Notes: generated by a model not told the origin, from the sequence alone. A DNA stretch of 64,000 nt from Chitinophagaceae bacterium UBA2375 (GCA_002343985.1 DDTB01000014.1:40229-104228); one strand, 5' to 3'; positions 35,989-46,158 are shown, counted from the first letter of the stretch. Translations and numbers: made by a program.

Positions 35989-37254
35989 ATGCCAGAAAAG
36001 ATCAGCATGGGCCCCAACAACAAGTTGCAGGTACCCAACAACCCCACCATCCCATTTATTGAAGGCGACGGCATTGGCCCCGATATCTGGAAAGCCAGTG
36101 TACGCGTATTTGACGCCGCCGTGGAAAAAGCCTACCAGGGAACAAAAAAAATCAACTGGCTGAAAGTATTGGCCGGTGAAGAATCATTTCAGAAAAGCGG
36201 TGAATGGATGCCCGAAGCGACCATGAACGCGTTCAAAGAATACCTGGTTTCCATTAAAGGGCCGCTCACCACACCTGTTGGTGGTGGCATCAGGAGCCTG
36301 AATGTGGCACTGCGCCAGGAGTTAGACCTGTATGTATGCCTGAGGCCAATTAAATATTTTGAAGGTACGCCATCGCCGATGTGGCAGCCAGAGAAAGTGA
36401 ATATGGTGATTTTCCGTGAGAATACGGAAGATATTTACGCGGGCATTGAATACATGACGGGTACAGCGGAAGCCAATAAACTCCGCGATTTCCTGGTGAA
36501 CGAACTGGGGGTTAAAAAAATCCGTTTCCCCGAAACATCATCTTTGGGCATCAAGCCGGTGAGCAAGGAAGGCTCAGAACGACTGATCCGCTCCGCGATA
36601 CAATACGCGATTGAGCATAAACTGCCATCCGTTACCCTGGTCCACAAAGGCAATATCATGAAGTTCACCGAAGGCGCATTTAAAAACTGGGGTTATGAAC
36701 TGGCGGAAAGGGAGTTCGCGGGTGATGTGTACACCTGGCAGCAATGGGAGCGCACAAAAAAAGAAAGCGGCGAAGCGGTGGCCAATGAAGAAATGAAAAT
36801 CAGCGCGATCGGCGGTAAAGTAATCATCAAAGACGCCATTGCCGATAACTTTTTGCAACAGGCCATGCTGGCCCCGCAGGATTATTCCGTGATTGCAACC
36901 CTGAACCTCAACGGCGATTATATCAGCGACGCGCTGGCCGCACAGGTGGGTGGCATCGGCATAGCACCCGGCGCAAACATCAATTACCTCACCGGGCACG
37001 CTGTATTTGAAGCTACGCATGGCACAGCGCCCAGGTTTGCCAATACCAATACCATGAACCCTTCGTCCGTTATCCTTAGTGGCGTGATGATGATGGAATA
37101 TATGGGATGGAGGGATGCGGCCGAACTCATCACACATGCCGTAGGCAAAACCATCCGCAATAAAACCGTAACCATCGACTTTTACAATTTAATGAAGGAT
37201 GCCACTTTGTTGAAGACAAGTGAGTTTGCCGATGAAGTCATCCGCAATCTCTAA
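35989..37254 (+). CDS. icd: Isocitrate dehydrogenase, E. coli-type
   Basis: TCA-cycle enzyme that oxidatively decarboxylates isocitrate to 2-oxoglutarate. The 421-residue protein aligns over its whole length with E. coli Icd: IPFIEGDGIGPDIW, GGGIRSLNVALRQ with the phosphorylatable serine (S103, E. coli S113), MVIFRENTEDIYAGIEY, and TATHGTAP-like coenzyme loop. The residues that select NADP in E. coli (K344, Y345, V351, Y391, R395) align with R349, F350, M356, I396 and N400 here, so the coenzyme preference should not be assumed. The M32 carboxypeptidase gene begins 16 bases after its stop. Confidence 0.93.
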   Translation: MPEKISMGPNNKLQVPNNPTIPFIEGDGIGPDIWKASVRVFDAAVEKAYQGTKKINWLKVLAGEESFQKSGEWMPEATMNAFKEYLVSIKGPLTTPVGGGIRSLNVALRQELDLYVCLRPIKYFEGTPSPMWQPEKVNMVIFRENTEDIYAGIEYMTGTAEANKLRDFLVNELGVKKIRFPETSSLGIKPVSKEGSERLIRSAIQYAIEHKLPSVTLVHKGNIMKFTEGAFKNWGYELAEREFAGDVYTWQQWERTKKESGEAVANEEMKISAIGGKVIIKDAIADNFLQQAMLAPQDYSVIATLNLNGDYISDALAAQVGGIGIAPGANINYLTGHAVFEATHGTAPRFANTNTMNPSSVILSGVMMMEYMGWRDAAELITHAVGKTIRNKTVTIDFYNLMKDATLLKTSEFADEVIRNL

Positions 37255-37270
37255 GGTTGGACAATCGCTT

Positions 37271-38779
37271 ATGCCGGATACCTATACTTACGCAGATTAC
37301 CAGGAGCGCATGCGCCGCATCGCCGATATCAGGTATGCGTCGGCCCTGTTGCAATGGGACCAGGAAACCTACCTGCCCGTAAAAGGCCATGAGCACCGGT
37401 CGAGGCAGATTGCCACGCTCACCGAACTGGCACACGACCTGTTCACATCCTCCGAAACCGGCAAGATACTGGATGCACTCATGCGACGGCATGAACTAAC
37501 GGATACGCACAAACGCAACATACAACTATCCCGGTATGACTACGATAAAAGCCGGAAACTCAGTCCGGCCTTTGTACGCGGCCAAACCGAAGCGGTCAAC
37601 AAAGGGTTCCATGCCTGGCTACAGGCAAGGCAGCAAAATGATTTTGGAATCTTTGCGCCAGCCTTACAGGAAGTGGTGCGGTTAAAGCGGGAAGAAGCCG
37701 AATGGCTGGGATATGCCGAACACCCGTATGATGCCCTGCTGAATGAATATGACCGGGGCATGACCGTCAGGCAACTGGATCATTTATTTGCGGGCCTCAG
37801 GGTTGATTTGAGCCGGTTGATGGCGCAAATCAGCAAACAACCTGCCATCCCCCGCGATTTCCTGCATAAGCATTACCCGAAAGACGCGCAATGGTCGTAC
37901 GGCTTGTACCTGCTTGCCCAAATGGGCTTCGATTTTGAAGCAGGCCGGCAAGACCTGAGCGAACATCCTTTTACCGTTAATTTCAACAGGCTGGATGTAC
38001 GGGTCACCACACGTATAGACGAACATGATTTCGCGAATATGGCCTGGAGCTGCCTGCACGAAGGCGGGCATGCATTGTATGAACAAGGGCTACCGGATGA
38101 GGCATACGGGCTTCCCCTGGGAGAATACTGCAGCCTGAGCATTCATGAAAGCCAGAGCAGGCTTTGGGAAAACGCGATTGGCCGTGGCAGGGCATTCTGG
38201 AAACAACAATACCCTTACCTGCAAACCGTATTTCCGGTTCAATTGAAAGATGTTAGCCTTGAATCATTTTACAGGGCCATTAATACTGTTCAACCATCAT
38301 TAATCAGGACGGAAGCCGATGAGCTTACCTATCATTTCCATGTGATGATCCGATATGAGATTGAAAAAGGCCTGATCGAGGGATCGATTGCCGTTGATGA
38401 TATCCCGGCAGTATGGAACAGGTTGTACAAAGAATACCTCGGGCTGGATATCCCGGACGACCGCTCCGGCTGCCTGCAGGATGTACATTGGGGGCATGGC
38501 AGTTTTGGATATTTCAGCACCTACAGCACGGGAAGCCTTTATGCCGCCCAGTTTTACCACAGCATGCTACAGGCAAGGCCATCACTGGCAGAAACAACAG
38601 GGCCGGAAGATATTGCCTGGATCAGGGAATGGCTGGCACAACATATATACCGGTTTGGCCGTTATTATACCGCCGGCGAACTATGCCAGCGCGTGACAGA
38701 CGAAACCCTGAACAGCCGGTATTTTATAGATTATGCTACGCAGAAATTTTCCGATATTTACGGCATCCAAATTCAGTGA
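37271..38779 (+). CDS. M32-family carboxypeptidase
   Basis: 502-residue zinc metallocarboxypeptidase (Taq/Pfu carboxypeptidase family). The zinc-binding HExxH motif is in CLHEGGHALYEQ, the family signature ESQSRLWEN follows about 30 residues later, and DVHWGHGSFGYFSTY and RTEADELTYHFHVMIRYEIE are conserved blocks. It removes C-terminal residues from peptides in the cytoplasm; no signal peptide. The ATG at 37271 is preferred; in-frame ATGs at 37220 and 37232 overlap icd. The next gene starts one base after its stop. Confidence 0.93.
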   Translation: MPDTYTYADYQERMRRIADIRYASALLQWDQETYLPVKGHEHRSRQIATLTELAHDLFTSSETGKILDALMRRHELTDTHKRNIQLSRYDYDKSRKLSPAFVRGQTEAVNKGFHAWLQARQQNDFGIFAPALQEVVRLKREEAEWLGYAEHPYDALLNEYDRGMTVRQLDHLFAGLRVDLSRLMAQISKQPAIPRDFLHKHYPKDAQWSYGLYLLAQMGFDFEAGRQDLSEHPFTVNFNRLDVRVTTRIDEHDFANMAWSCLHEGGHALYEQGLPDEAYGLPLGEYCSLSIHESQSRLWENAIGRGRAFWKQQYPYLQTVFPVQLKDVSLESFYRAINTVQPSLIRTEADELTYHFHVMIRYEIEKGLIEGSIAVDDIPAVWNRLYKEYLGLDIPDDRSGCLQDVHWGHGSFGYFSTYSTGSLYAAQFYHSMLQARPSLAETTGPEDIAWIREWLAQHIYRFGRYYTAGELCQRVTDETLNSRYFIDYATQKFSDIYGIQIQ

Positions 38780-38780
38780 T

Positions 38781-39248
38781 ATGCCCCTGATGCTATATAA
38801 CCACCGGTTTATTATCGCGATCCTCTGCTCATTAATCCTTCTTGCATCCAGCAGTTGCAAAAAAGTACAGGAAGATTTTACGGAGGATATTTTACAGCAA
38901 TACTTTGATCAAAACATCCTGAACCGCGACTTCAAAGTGAGGTTAGCCAATAATAACGGTACCGATATCACGGCCGATTATGATGGTTACCGTTTCAGGC
39001 TTTTGAAAAATACCAATTACGACGGCCCGATGACCGCTTCCAAAAACGGGGTGGTCCTCTACACAGGCACCTGGAGCACCAATGAAGACTTCGGCAAGTT
39101 GGTGATTACCCTGAACCAACCCAGCGTCCCGGCTGAATTTGTGTTTATCAACCGCCAATGGCGCTTTGCCGAAAAAGGCATCCCCGTTATGAAATTAGCC
39201 CCCTGGGGCAGTTCCGCGGCCATTGAACTCCAGATGGAAAGGCTCTGA
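38781..39248 (+). CDS. Predicted small lipoprotein
   Basis: 155-residue protein with a lipoprotein signal (hydrophobic IIAILCSLILLASSSC, lipobox ASSC, followed by KK). The mature part is a single beta-rich domain that I cannot assign (FRLLKNTNYDGPMTASKNG, WSTNEDFGKLVITLN). The ATG at 38781 follows the M32 stop codon by one base, so translation is probably coupled; an ATG at 38790 is also possible. Confidence 0.72.
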   Translation: MPLMLYNHRFIIAILCSLILLASSSCKKVQEDFTEDILQQYFDQNILNRDFKVRLANNNGTDITADYDGYRFRLLKNTNYDGPMTASKNGVVLYTGTWSTNEDFGKLVITLNQPSVPAEFVFINRQWRFAEKGIPVMKLAPWGSSAAIELQMERL

Positions 39249-39353
39249 TTCAAAAAAAAGACAGGTCCCCACACAATTTTTTTGCATTTATGAAGTTTAT
39301 AGAGTTAACCATCCCTGGTGGTTATCCGATTCATAAAGCAAAAGCCAATTCCT

Positions 39354-42300
39354 ATGATCATCATGAAAGTGGTGAGAAACAGTTTTTTAACTGTAGCCCT
39401 GAGCATGATATGCTTCGTGGCGCTCGCCCAGCCAACTGCCAACTTTACGGCAAGCCCCACATCGGGTTGCGCCCCATTAGTTGTCAACTTCACCGACTTA
39501 TCAACGGGTAATCCTACGCAATGGCGATGGGATTTGGGAAACGGCACATTCTCTACCCTGCGTAACCCTTCAGTAACATATTTCAACCCCGGTTCCTATA
39601 CGGTTAAACTGGTGGTACAAAACGCATCCGGCAGGGACTCCCTGATACGGACACAGTATATTACCATCAATGCCCTGCCTACGGTGAACTTCAGCGCTTC
39701 ATCAACAGCCGGTTGTTTCCCTATGACCGTTCAATTTACCGACCTAAGCGTTGCCGGCAGCGGAACCATCAGTAGTTGGCAATGGGATTTCGGTGATGGC
39801 ACCCTCAGCACCGATCAAAACCCGGTGCATACCTACAGCACCGCGGGCAATTTCAACGTATCACTCCGTGTGACTAACTCCAACGGTTGTACGAGAACAT
39901 TGACAAGGGCCAATTTCATCAACATGATGGATAAGCCTGTTCCCAATTTCACCAATTCCAATGCCACCAGTTGCCGGACGCCTGCAACCATCCAGTTCAC
40001 CAACCTCACCACGGGTACGGGTACACTCAGTTACCAATGGAGCTTTGGTGACGGGGGCAGTTCCGTAGCCGCAAACCCGACACATATTTACACCGCGGCC
40101 GGTACTTATTCCGTGCAACTGATTGTGATCAACCAAAACGGTTGCCGCGATACACTCATCCGCAACAACGCGATCAGTGTGGGTAATAACCAAACACGTT
40201 TTACCTCGCCCGACAGTGTTTGCGCCGGTGTAAACTTCAGCATTACCAATACATCCAGCCCTACACCTGTTAGCGTAACATGGGATTTTGGCGATGGCAC
40301 TACATCCACCGCCATGAACCCAACCAAAAACTACGCGGCAGCGGGCACTTACCAGATCAAACTCGTAAACCAGTTCACGTCATGTTCAGACTCCCTGGTT
40401 AAAAATATTGTGGTAAAGCCCCGTCCGAACGCGGCATTTACTGCCGATCCGCTTGGTTCCTGCCAGGCACCGCTTGTTGTAAACTTCAGCAACGGTAGCA
40501 CCGACGCGGTGAGCTATACCTGGAATTTCGGGGATGGCAACACATCCACACAAGTCAACCCCACGCATACGTTTACCAATACGGGTTCTTACAATATCAG
40601 GCTCACAGCTACAGGTTTGAACGGTTGTACCAATACCATGGTACGCAACGGTTATATCCGCATTCAGCCGCCATCCACTACCATCAATAACCTGCCACAG
40701 GCCGGTTGCGCCCCATTCCCATGGACGTTCACTTCCACAGTGAATACCAATGAGCCTGTCGCTTCTTATTTCTGGGATTTTGGCGATGGCACCACTTCTA
40801 CGGAAGCTACGCCTACACATATTTTCAATGAAGGTGTGTATGATATCACACTGATCATCACCACTGCCAGCGGTTGCCGCGACACAGCTTTTGTTGCCCA
40901 GGGCATCAGCGCCGGAAACCCGCCTAACGCGCAGTTCGACGCCACACCCCGCAATACCTGTGCATATTTACCGGTGGTATTCTCCGATTTATCAACCGGA
41001 ACCGTAACGCAATGGTTCTGGGATTTCGGTGATGGCGGCACTTCCATCCTGCAAAACCCTGAGCACGCTTATACAGATACCGGTTATTTCACCGTGACTT
41101 TAATTGTGATCAACAATGGCTGCCCGGATACCTTGATCATGGAGGATTATGTGTACATCACACCGCCCATTGCCAATTTCCGTACCAGCTTTGATTGCGC
41201 AAACCCTTATACCCGAACATTCGAAGACCGATCCATCGGTGCAGACCAATGGCTCTGGAATTTCGGGGACGGCAATACATCAACCCAACAAAACCCGGTG
41301 CACACGTATGGCAGTACGGGTACATATACCATTTCCTTACTCGTCAGAAACAACCAAACAGGTTGCGAACACCTGAAGGAACAGGTCATACAGGTGATAG
41401 ATGAAACCATCAATTTCACCGGCGCACCTACAGTGATATGTAAAAAAGATACGGTCCATTTCAGTACTGTGGGCATGAACCCGGCGAATATCGCCACATA
41501 TGCATGGACTTTCGGTAACGGACAAACGAGCACGGTACAAAACCCATCCATCATTTACAACCAACCAGGAACATTCACTGTGTCGTTGATAACAACTGAT
41601 CTTTTGGGTTGTGCCGATACACTGGTGCGCCAGCAATACATCAGGGTGAATGGCCCTACAGCTTCATTCTCTTCAACCGTTCCGGGCACCTGCCAGAACA
41701 GCACGGTGAGTTTTACGGATAATTCAACAACAGATGGAACAAACCCCATTGTTCGCTGGATCTGGAACTATGGAGACGGTGTAATTGATACGCTAACCGG
41801 TGGCCCGTTCCAACATACCTATTCCACTCCGGGCGTATACACGGTGCGACTCACCGTAACCGATGCCTCAGGTTGCTCCGACAGCCGCACACGCAGCAAT
41901 ATGCTGACCATTTCGCAGCCACAGGCCAACTTCAATGCCCTGGATACACTGACTTGCCCGAACCGAGATGTAACATTCAATAATACATCCACAGGCCCGG
42001 GATTGACATACAGCTGGGATTTTGGAGATGGCAACAGCAGCACCGTGCAGCATCCCACGCATACCTATCAGCAAAACGGCGCTTACGACATCAAACTCAC
42101 TGTAGTTGATCAGTATGGGTGTACCGACTCCATCATAAGGAGCAGTTATGTTATCATACGTACACCTATTGCCAATTTCAGTGTGAGCGATTCGGTGAGT
42201 ACATGCCCGCCGCTGGTTGTCAACTTCACAAACAGTTCGCAGTACTATACTTCAATGGTTTGGGACTTCGGCGATAACACATCATCTGTAACCGCCAACC

Positions 42301-44150
42301 CATCGCACTTCTACTCAGTTTCCGGTGTATTTATTTCCAAACTCACGGTAACTGGCCCCGGAGGTTGTACCGACAGCAAAGAGATCCCGATTGTGGTTCG
42401 TGGGCCATACGGCACATTCACGTACAACAATATTACCGGATGTACGCCGCTGCAGGTAAACTTTGTTGCCACTACACGCGACAGAACATCGTTCATCTGG
42501 GATTTCAATGATGGAAACACATTAAGCACAACCGACTCTGTTGTCAGCCATACATATACCAACCCGGGTTCTTACCTTCCCCGCATGATCCTTCGTGATG
42601 ACGGTGGTTGCGTAGTACCGGTTACAGGTACCGATTCAATTCATGTGTATGGTGTGAATGCTGCAATAGACTTCAATAACCAACCTATTTGCGACGCGGG
42701 TTCCGTGCAGTTCAGCAGCCAATCAACCGGCAATGACCCGATCACATCGTATCAGTGGACATTCGGTGATGGAAGCGCATCAACCGACGCAAACCCATCG
42801 CATGGTTATACACAAACAGGTTTGTATTATCCCACATTGGTGGTGACCAGCCTGAACAACTGCCGCGACAGCGTGCGCAGCGACATCCCGGTCAGGGTTG
42901 TGGCATCGCCCCGGGCGCAGATCACACAATCTGCCAACGGCTGTACACCGGTAACCATCAGCTTTACCGGAAGCCTGGCGGTACCTGATACCTCGGCCAT
43001 AACCTGGAGCTGGAATTTCGGCAACGGACAAAATGCCGGCGTGCAAAACCCATCGGCTATTGTGTACAATACCGCAGGCAACTATCCTGTAACCCTGCAG
43101 GTAACCAACAGCAGCGGTTGCAGCCATACCGCTCAAACTAACGTAGACGCATACCCGATACCTGTTGTCAGTGCCGGGCCCGATACCCTGATATGCCAGG
43201 GACGCGGCATTACGCTGCAGGCAACAGGAGCAGACACATACCAATGGTCGCCTGCCAATGGTTTAAGCTGTGACAACTGCCCGAATCCTGTAGCCACGCC
43301 TGACTCATTGACCACTTACCTGGTAACGGGCACCACACAATTTGGCTGCAGCAATACCGCGAACATCAGGGTTGCCGTAAAATACCCGTTCGATATGGCG
43401 GTGGGCAGGGGCGATACGCTCTGTGTAGGCCGTGCCACCAGGTTGCAGGCATCCGGTGCACATACATACTCATGGACGCCAGCCGCAGGCCTCGACAACG
43501 CCCAATCGGCAAGCCCGCTGGCCGCGCCTCAAACCACTACCAATTATATGGTTGTAGGTACCGATGACAGGAACTGTTTTACGGACACCTCATATATACG
43601 CGTCGTCGTCTACCCGATACCGACAGTTGAAGCAGGCGATGACAGGACGGTGAACGTAGGACAAACCATTGACCTGGTACCGGTGATCTCTTCAGATGTT
43701 ACCGAAGTAACCTGGACGCCCACCGGAAGCATATTCCGCAGCGATTTCCCGGCCATTACCATCAGGCCGAGGGAGACTACCACCTATGAAGTGGTTGTAT
43801 CGAATCCGGGTAAGTGCAAGGCTTCAGACCAGGTAACGGTGTATGTGATTTGCAATGGCGCGAATATTTTCATACCCAATACATTCTCCCCGAATGCGGA
43901 TGGCATGAACGATAAATTCTATCCACGCGGCACCGGTTTGTTCAATGTAAAAACCATGCGCATTTTCAACCGCTGGGGCGAAATGGTCTACGAACGCAGC
44001 AATTTCAACGCCAACGACGCCAATGCAGGATGGGACGGCAGGTTTAAAGGACAACTGCTGAACCCGGATGTATATGTGTATATCATCGAAGTGAAATGCG
44101 ACAATGACGCCACTTTGAATTATAAGGGAAATATCACCTTAATCAGGTAA
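39354..44150 (+). CDS. Giant T9SS type B cargo protein with 15 PKD domains
   Basis: About 1,600-residue secreted adhesin. A signal peptide ends near VALAQ. I count 15 consecutive PKD domains to about residue 1260, each with a W-x-F/Y-G-D/N-G core (for example WQWDFGDGTLSTDQNPVHTY) and roughly 80-90 residues long. Three Ig-like repeats follow (AGPDTLICQGRG..., GRGDTLCVGRATRL..., EAGDDRTVNVGQ...). The C-terminal type B sorting domain has NTFSPNADGMNDKF, NRWGEMVYE, WDGRFKG and a terminal ITLIR. Start is ATG at 39354 or 39363. The CPKF-type PorP/SprF gene follows after 217 bases. Probably a long surface filament used for adhesion or gliding. Confidence 0.9.
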   Translation: MIIMKVVRNSFLTVALSMICFVALAQPTANFTASPTSGCAPLVVNFTDLSTGNPTQWRWDLGNGTFSTLRNPSVTYFNPGSYTVKLVVQNASGRDSLIRTQYITINALPTVNFSASSTAGCFPMTVQFTDLSVAGSGTISSWQWDFGDGTLSTDQNPVHTYSTAGNFNVSLRVTNSNGCTRTLTRANFINMMDKPVPNFTNSNATSCRTPATIQFTNLTTGTGTLSYQWSFGDGGSSVAANPTHIYTAAGTYSVQLIVINQNGCRDTLIRNNAISVGNNQTRFTSPDSVCAGVNFSITNTSSPTPVSVTWDFGDGTTSTAMNPTKNYAAAGTYQIKLVNQFTSCSDSLVKNIVVKPRPNAAFTADPLGSCQAPLVVNFSNGSTDAVSYTWNFGDGNTSTQVNPTHTFTNTGSYNIRLTATGLNGCTNTMVRNGYIRIQPPSTTINNLPQAGCAPFPWTFTSTVNTNEPVASYFWDFGDGTTSTEATPTHIFNEGVYDITLIITTASGCRDTAFVAQGISAGNPPNAQFDATPRNTCAYLPVVFSDLSTGTVTQWFWDFGDGGTSILQNPEHAYTDTGYFTVTLIVINNGCPDTLIMEDYVYITPPIANFRTSFDCANPYTRTFEDRSIGADQWLWNFGDGNTSTQQNPVHTYGSTGTYTISLLVRNNQTGCEHLKEQVIQVIDETINFTGAPTVICKKDTVHFSTVGMNPANIATYAWTFGNGQTSTVQNPSIIYNQPGTFTVSLITTDLLGCADTLVRQQYIRVNGPTASFSSTVPGTCQNSTVSFTDNSTTDGTNPIVRWIWNYGDGVIDTLTGGPFQHTYSTPGVYTVRLTVTDASGCSDSRTRSNMLTISQPQANFNALDTLTCPNRDVTFNNTSTGPGLTYSWDFGDGNSSTVQHPTHTYQQNGAYDIKLTVVDQYGCTDSIIRSSYVIIRTPIANFSVSDSVSTCPPLVVNFTNSSQYYTSMVWDFGDNTSSVTANPSHFYSVSGVFISKLTVTGPGGCTDSKEIPIVVRGPYGTFTYNNITGCTPLQVNFVATTRDRTSFIWDFNDGNTLSTTDSVVSHTYTNPGSYLPRMILRDDGGCVVPVTGTDSIHVYGVNAAIDFNNQPICDAGSVQFSSQSTGNDPITSYQWTFGDGSASTDANPSHGYTQTGLYYPTLVVTSLNNCRDSVRSDIPVRVVASPRAQITQSANGCTPVTISFTGSLAVPDTSAITWSWNFGNGQNAGVQNPSAIVYNTAGNYPVTLQVTNSSGCSHTAQTNVDAYPIPVVSAGPDTLICQGRGITLQATGADTYQWSPANGLSCDNCPNPVATPDSLTTYLVTGTTQFGCSNTANIRVAVKYPFDMAVGRGDTLCVGRATRLQASGAHTYSWTPAAGLDNAQSASPLAAPQTTTNYMVVGTDDRNCFTDTSYIRVVVYPIPTVEAGDDRTVNVGQTIDLVPVISSDVTEVTWTPTGSIFRSDFPAITIRPRETTTYEVVVSNPGKCKASDQVTVYVICNGANIFIPNTFSPNADGMNDKFYPRGTGLFNVKTMRIFNRWGEMVYERSNFNANDANAGWDGRFKGQLLNPDVYVYIIEVKCDNDATLNYKGNITLIR

Positions 44151-44183
44151 AGAGACTCAACGCGCTTTTGTTTATATGGATCT

Positions 44184-44212
44184 GACGGGGCCTGCAAAAT
44201 GCGGGCCCCGTC
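44184..44212 (+). terminator. Strong hairpin after the giant PKD gene
   Basis: A 12-base GC-rich stem (arms 44184-44195 and 44201-44212, one G-U pair, AAAAT loop). The T-run behind it is weak, so termination efficiency is uncertain; it may instead act as an mRNA stabiliser or partial attenuator before the PorP/SprF gene. Confidence 0.55.
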
Positions 44213-44367
44213 TGCATTTGAGCGTACCCACTGCGATAACGCATACCCTAATAACCATTTGAAAATCAGATATTTTTTTTAAAAAAATAATCAGCTTTAT
44301 CACACTAAAATCCACCTTACATCGTTTTATATAGGTAGCCACGAGAGTGAAAACACCATCCAGTACC

Positions 44368-45399
44368 ATGAAAACATCGCCAAGGTCATTCTTCATTTGT
44401 GCCATGCTGGCCCTATCGGTACAGGCAAGGTCGCAAGACATACATTTTTCCCAAATATTTGAAACGCCTTTGTTAAGGAACCCTTCACTGGCGGGATTAT
44501 TTACCGGGGATGTGCGCATCCAGGCGGTTCACCGTTCTCAATGGAACAGTGTAACGGTGCCTTACCGCACCACTTCATTAAGCGGTGAATATAAAATCCC
44601 GGTAGGCAGGGGCGATGATTACCTCACCATCGGCGGACAAGTGCTATACGACCGTGCGGGCTCCGCGGTACTAACGGCAACGCATGTACTACCCGCCGCC
44701 AATTACCATAAATCATTAAGCGAAGAAAGGAACATGTACCTCTCCCTCGGCTTTATGGGAGGTGTTGTTCAGCGCAGGATAGACCCCACCAAAATGACCA
44801 CCAATAACCAGTACGATGGTACGGGCTACAACCCGGGTTTATCTACAGGCGAGGTCTTCAACAAACCAAATTACACTTACCTGGATGCCAGTGTGGGCAT
44901 GAGTTTCAACAGCCAGGTTGGCGATAACGACCGCAACAATGTATTCATCGGTTTAGCTTATCATCATTTCAATAAAGCCAAAAACATTTCATTTTATACC
45001 AATAACAACACGGAGATGATGGCCAAATTAGTGGGATCCGCAGGTATACGTTTGCATATCAACGAACTCTCCTATTTCACCATGCAGGCCGATTACAGTA
45101 AACAAGGGCCATATACCGAAGCGGTAGCCGGCGCGCTGTATTCCTGGAAAATCAATGAATCAGAAAAATCACCATACACGTTCCACGCAGGCACATATTT
45201 CCGATGGAATGACGCCATCATCCCGGTGGCTAAGCTCGAAATGAATCCTATAGCCATTGCCGTTAGTTACGATGCCAATATATCGCAACTGAAGTCGGGC
45301 AGTAACGGCCAGGGCGGCTTCGAGGTCTCCCTCAGCTACCAGGCATTTACCAGGAGCATGAACAGCAGCCAGGATGCGGTCAGATGCCCTAAATTTTAA
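44368..45399 (+). CDS. PorP/SprF family T9SS outer-membrane protein (module 2)
   Basis: 343-residue beta-barrel protein with a signal peptide ending near QARSQ. The mature N-terminus DIHFSQIFETPLLRNPSLAG and the HRSQWNSVTVPYRTTSLSGE block are family signatures. The barrel strands end in ...AVRCPKF. In this subtype the gene lies downstream of its PKD-type cargo, unlike module 1. The ATG at 44368 is preferred over a GTG at 44347. A clear terminator follows at 45483. Confidence 0.9.
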   Translation: MKTSPRSFFICAMLALSVQARSQDIHFSQIFETPLLRNPSLAGLFTGDVRIQAVHRSQWNSVTVPYRTTSLSGEYKIPVGRGDDYLTIGGQVLYDRAGSAVLTATHVLPAANYHKSLSEERNMYLSLGFMGGVVQRRIDPTKMTTNNQYDGTGYNPGLSTGEVFNKPNYTYLDASVGMSFNSQVGDNDRNNVFIGLAYHHFNKAKNISFYTNNNTEMMAKLVGSAGIRLHINELSYFTMQADYSKQGPYTEAVAGALYSWKINESEKSPYTFHAGTYFRWNDAIIPVAKLEMNPIAIAVSYDANISQLKSGSNGQGGFEVSLSYQAFTRSMNSSQDAVRCPKF

Positions 45400-45482
45400 A
45401 AATAATTTTACCACAATCCACCCATCAAAAGTCCTGTACTAACAAAGAAGATTTTTGTTTTTATGGATTGTTTGGATAACAC

Positions 45483-45513
45483 GGAGGCCCCCTTTTGGGG
45501 GCTTCCCTTTTTT
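45483..45513 (+). terminator. Rho-independent terminator of module 2
   Basis: A 10-base stem with one G-U pair (45483-45492 and 45497-45506), a TTTT loop and six T behind. It ends the PKD-cargo/PorP transcript. Confidence 0.88.
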
Positions 45514-45578
45514 GTTCATGCCTGTGAACTTTTCACCAGTATTTTTGTCATTAAACCTTACACAAAAAAATTAGCAAC

Positions 45579-46055
45579 ATGAGCATCCAAATTGGACAAA
45601 AAGCACCCGATTTTTCCCTTTTCAGTTCCGACAAAACCAAGATCAGCCTCTCCGATTATGCAGGCAAGCAAAATGTATTGATCCTGTTTTTCCCGCAAGC
45701 ATTTACAGGCGTTTGCACCAAAGAGCTTTGCGCGGTTAGGGACGATATCGCCCGATACAACCAGGCGAATGCACAGGTTTTAGGCATTTCGGTGGATTCT
45801 GTTTTCACACTGGCCAAATTCAAGGAAGAACAACAATACAATTTTCCGCTTTTGAGCGATTTTAATAAGGAAATATCAGAACTATATGGCTCCATCTATG
45901 CGTCATTTACCGATATGGGCATGAAAGGCGTTAGCAAAAGATCGGCATTTGTTATTGATAAACAAGGAGTTATACAATATGCAGAGGTGCTGGAAAGCGC
46001 CGGGGAAGTACCAAACTTCGCGGCAATAAACGAAGTATTGGCACGTTTAGCTTAA
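45579..46055 (+). CDS. Peroxiredoxin (AhpC/TSA family, Bcp/AhpE-like)
   Basis: 158-residue thiol peroxidase. The peroxidatic Cys is C46 in the PxxxTxxC motif (PQAFTGVC) and a second Cys at C51 sits five residues later as in alpha-type Bcp enzymes. The protein otherwise resembles AhpE-like peroxiredoxins (DFSLFSSDKTKISLSDY, FPLLSDFNKEIS, KRSAFVIDKQGVI). It reduces hydrogen peroxide and organic hydroperoxides in the cytoplasm with thioredoxin as the likely partner. Confidence 0.9.
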   Translation: MSIQIGQKAPDFSLFSSDKTKISLSDYAGKQNVLILFFPQAFTGVCTKELCAVRDDIARYNQANAQVLGISVDSVFTLAKFKEEQQYNFPLLSDFNKEISELYGSIYASFTDMGMKGVSKRSAFVIDKQGVIQYAEVLESAGEVPNFAAINEVLARLA

Positions 46056-46070
46056 GATTGTATTCCGACT

Positions 46071-46133
46071 GGCCGGTTTGCCAACCCTTCCCGGGGCTTG
46101 GTAACCGGCCGGCCGGATAATCTTTGTTTTTTT
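46071..46133 (+). terminator. Long GC-rich hairpin after the peroxiredoxin gene
   Basis: GGCCGGTT (46071-46078) pairs with AACCGGCC (46103-46110), with CCAA/TTGG pairs and a CCC/GGG pair further in across a small internal loop. A T-run begins 15 bases after the stem at about 46126. It is a probable terminator, though the spacing is longer than usual. Confidence 0.5.
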
Positions 46134-46158
46134 CAGATATTTTCTTATTTTTACTTTG

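Noticed and set aside
44151..44367. Small RNA gene between the giant PKD gene and its PorP/SprF gene
   Set aside because: The strong hairpin at 44184 could belong to an RNA, but no promoter box is seen and a terminator or processing role is simpler.
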